Shown in pieces: positions 62,421-64,000 of a DNA stretch of 64,000 nucleotides. Position numbers and translations under genes: made by a program. Source of the DNA: Malurus cyaneus samueli (taxonomy: Eukaryota > Chordata > Aves > Passeriformes > Maluridae); NCBI GenBank assembly GCA_009741485.1, contig CM019238.1, positions 8,537,477 through 8,601,476 on the forward strand, read 5' to 3'. How positions within the stretch are numbered: position 1 is the first letter of the stretch; each line of letters opens with the position of its first letter. A model generated the notes under the pieces. The model made no database searches and was not told the origin of the DNA. It saw only the letters and a list, made by a program, of their open reading frames with translations.

Positions 62421-64000
62421 GTTATTTAAGTGTTTTACTCTTGAGATATTCCTGGATCATCCTCTGTTTGTAATAGCATCTTCATGTACAAAGACTTAAG
62501 ACTTGACCAGATTGGTCCTTCTTTTAACACGCTGTACTATAGAATGTATTGTAGCAGACCATGGAGAATGATCCAAAGGAGTGCAGGCAGGCTAGCTTAC
62601 ATAGCATAAAAATTTCATTAGAAAGTATTTCCAGTGAATCCTATTTTGTGTGAAAAGTCTTATCTTTTCTATATGTCATATCAGAATGGCTTTTAGTAAA
62701 AATAGCCTTACAAAGAATGTCTGCTGAGGGGTACTGTACTGAATATTCATAAGATCTGAGTGTGCGCTGAGATATTTTAGAATAAATATTTTTTTAGGTT
62801 AAACTGGTTCAGAATATTACTATTAATCTTTACATCCTTTCAGGCAGCTGGTGTAAGGAAACCCTTGAATTAAACAAAAAATAGGAAAGAAAGAAACACC
62901 GTCCTCAGTGAGACCACACACTCTCCAGCTCTCATTAAGATCAGTGGAAAGACTTTTTTTGACTTTGTTGAGAGTGGATCTTCTCTGCATGGTTTTGGAG
63001 GGGTAAAGAGAAGAACAAGCCTCAAAAAAAGACAAATGGCTGTCAGAGCCCTCAGGGATAGGTATCCTTTGTGCTTTTCTTTCCAGGCTGCCACCTCTGC
63101 TGACTGATTGAAATATCTGTACCCACTTTGCTGGCTTTTGGGAGGGGTTATTCTGAAAGCTCAGCCCTCGTGGCAGCATCAGAAGGAAACTGCTCCTTGC
63201 ATGTTGCTCAGTCTGTGCACTTGGGCAAGTGATGGCTATAATTTCTTTTTAATGGCTGGATTTGAGAAAGGCAGTGGGCTGAGTTGATAATAGGCAGGTC
63301 TTCATCGTAATAAATGAGCATAAATTGAGGCTGTTTAATGTAGTAATTGAACATTCTATATTTGCTTATCACGGCCTTTCAGCCCAATGGATTCTGTAGG
63401 TGTTTGAGAGCAGTTCTGATAAAGATTTATTCATGGATATAGTAAAATGCTCTGCCTAACCAATGCCACAGTTGTTGGCTGACTCTGTAGGGGCTGAGCA
63501 GAGCACTTAGGAGGAGCATATGTCTGAGAGTCAGGCCTGAGTCTGAGTCTGAGCCCCTGGAGACAGGAGGATTTGTTCCATCCTTGAGAACAAAACACTG
63601 TGGTCATCTGGCAGATTGTGCAGCATGGCAGGAGGGCTGACAGGACCTGGGAGGCTGCAAGCTGGAAGGCTTTTAGAAAAAAATCCTGCAAACTGTTGGG
63701 ACTGTTGAGATGGGTGAAATAAAAAAGGGTACGCCCAGGGCACACCACTGCAGAGATCAAATCTACAGCCATCACAGCTTGCTGGTTGCTCCAGTGCTGG
63801 TGACAGCATCCCAAATTATGCTTCCCTGAGGAGGCTTTCAGAACACTATGGATTTCCCCATAAATCAGACCAGGCCATACTTAATCCCCCCAAGGCAAGG
63901 CAAATGATGGATAGTTGGCTTGGCTTTCCTTTGGACGTTCTCTCTTGTGTCCTTTGCAGTAACTGAATTTGTTGGCGTTAGTTTGGAACTGTCCTAGTGG
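62421..64000. other. Non-coding stretch to window end, no gene supported
   Basis: The segment 63200-63420 has enhancer-like AT-rich words (GTAGTAATTGAAC near 63343) and a MIR-like word CACTTGGGCAAGTGA near 63218. The segment 63480-63830 is GC-richer, with a short TGAGTC hexamer triplication near 63538-63553 and overlapping minus-strand frames of 92 and 127 codons without known domains. None is strong enough to call. Confidence 0.45.

Noticed and set aside
62823..63179. 118-codon minus-strand frame
   Set aside because: No recognisable domain and a second frame of 74 codons open over the same bases.
63205..63240. CACTTGGGCAAGTGA resembling the MIR core
   Set aside because: Only about 18 bases agree and neither flanking MIR block is present.
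63431..63814. 127-codon and overlapping 92-codon minus-strand frames
   Set aside because: GC-rich patch with several frames open at once, no known domain, no splice or start evidence.
1..64000. tRNA, rRNA, snRNA, CRISPR, bacterial operon or viral-fossil content
   Set aside because: No tRNA A/B box pair in the right spacing, no rRNA blocks, no spaced direct repeats, no ribosome-site-led gene series, and no retroviral or other viral protein motifs in any long frame.

Overview
The window looks like AT-rich vertebrate nuclear DNA, most likely avian (a bird, or possibly another sauropsid). Three truncated copies of the CR1 LINE family, the dominant retroposon of birds, can be read directly: 29285-29600 (+), 40630-40743 (+) and 49440-49670 (-). 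One diverged MIR SINE relic is seen near 53695-53765 (+). Transposon density is low and there is no Alu, B1 or L1 material, which fits a bird better than a mammal.

I found no protein-coding gene, exon, tRNA, rRNA, CRISPR array or intact mobile element that I can support. The open frames are short, start in ordinary contexts, lack recognisable domains and often overlap repeats. The longest is 188 codons on the minus strand at 38152-38718; it runs through a TG microsatellite and resembles no family I know. The window is best read as a gene desert or the inside of a very large intron. The sequence alone does not say which, nor does it identify the neighbouring gene.

Layout. 1-6.8 kb: featureless AT-rich DNA. 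6.8-13.2 kb: three segments that look like conserved regulatory DNA (6840-7080, 10070-10330, 12890-13170) and several precise inverted repeats. 13.2-28.5 kb: mostly plain, with a cluster of AGGTCA nuclear-receptor half-sites near 17.7 kb and a GC-richer patch at 18.9-19.3 kb. 28.6-33.7 kb: a 13-bp-stem hairpin, a CR1 copy, simple repeats, a double hairpin with mirrored GATA motifs, and an octamer/homeodomain-rich segment. 33.7-41 kb: AT-rich, with a perfect palindrome carrying back-to-back TCF/LEF motifs, a TG microsatellite and a CR1 tail. 41-51 kb: several TAATTA-rich candidate regulatory blocks and a minus-strand CR1. 51-64 kb: a MIR relic, a CpG-retaining block at 58.2-58.6 kb and further candidate regulatory blocks.

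No new enzyme system or operon-like system is visible. The items most worth a second look are the candidate regulatory blocks and the small perfect inverted repeats with transcription-factor half-sites. All regulatory calls are inferences from composition and motifs, without alignment, and carry low confidence.
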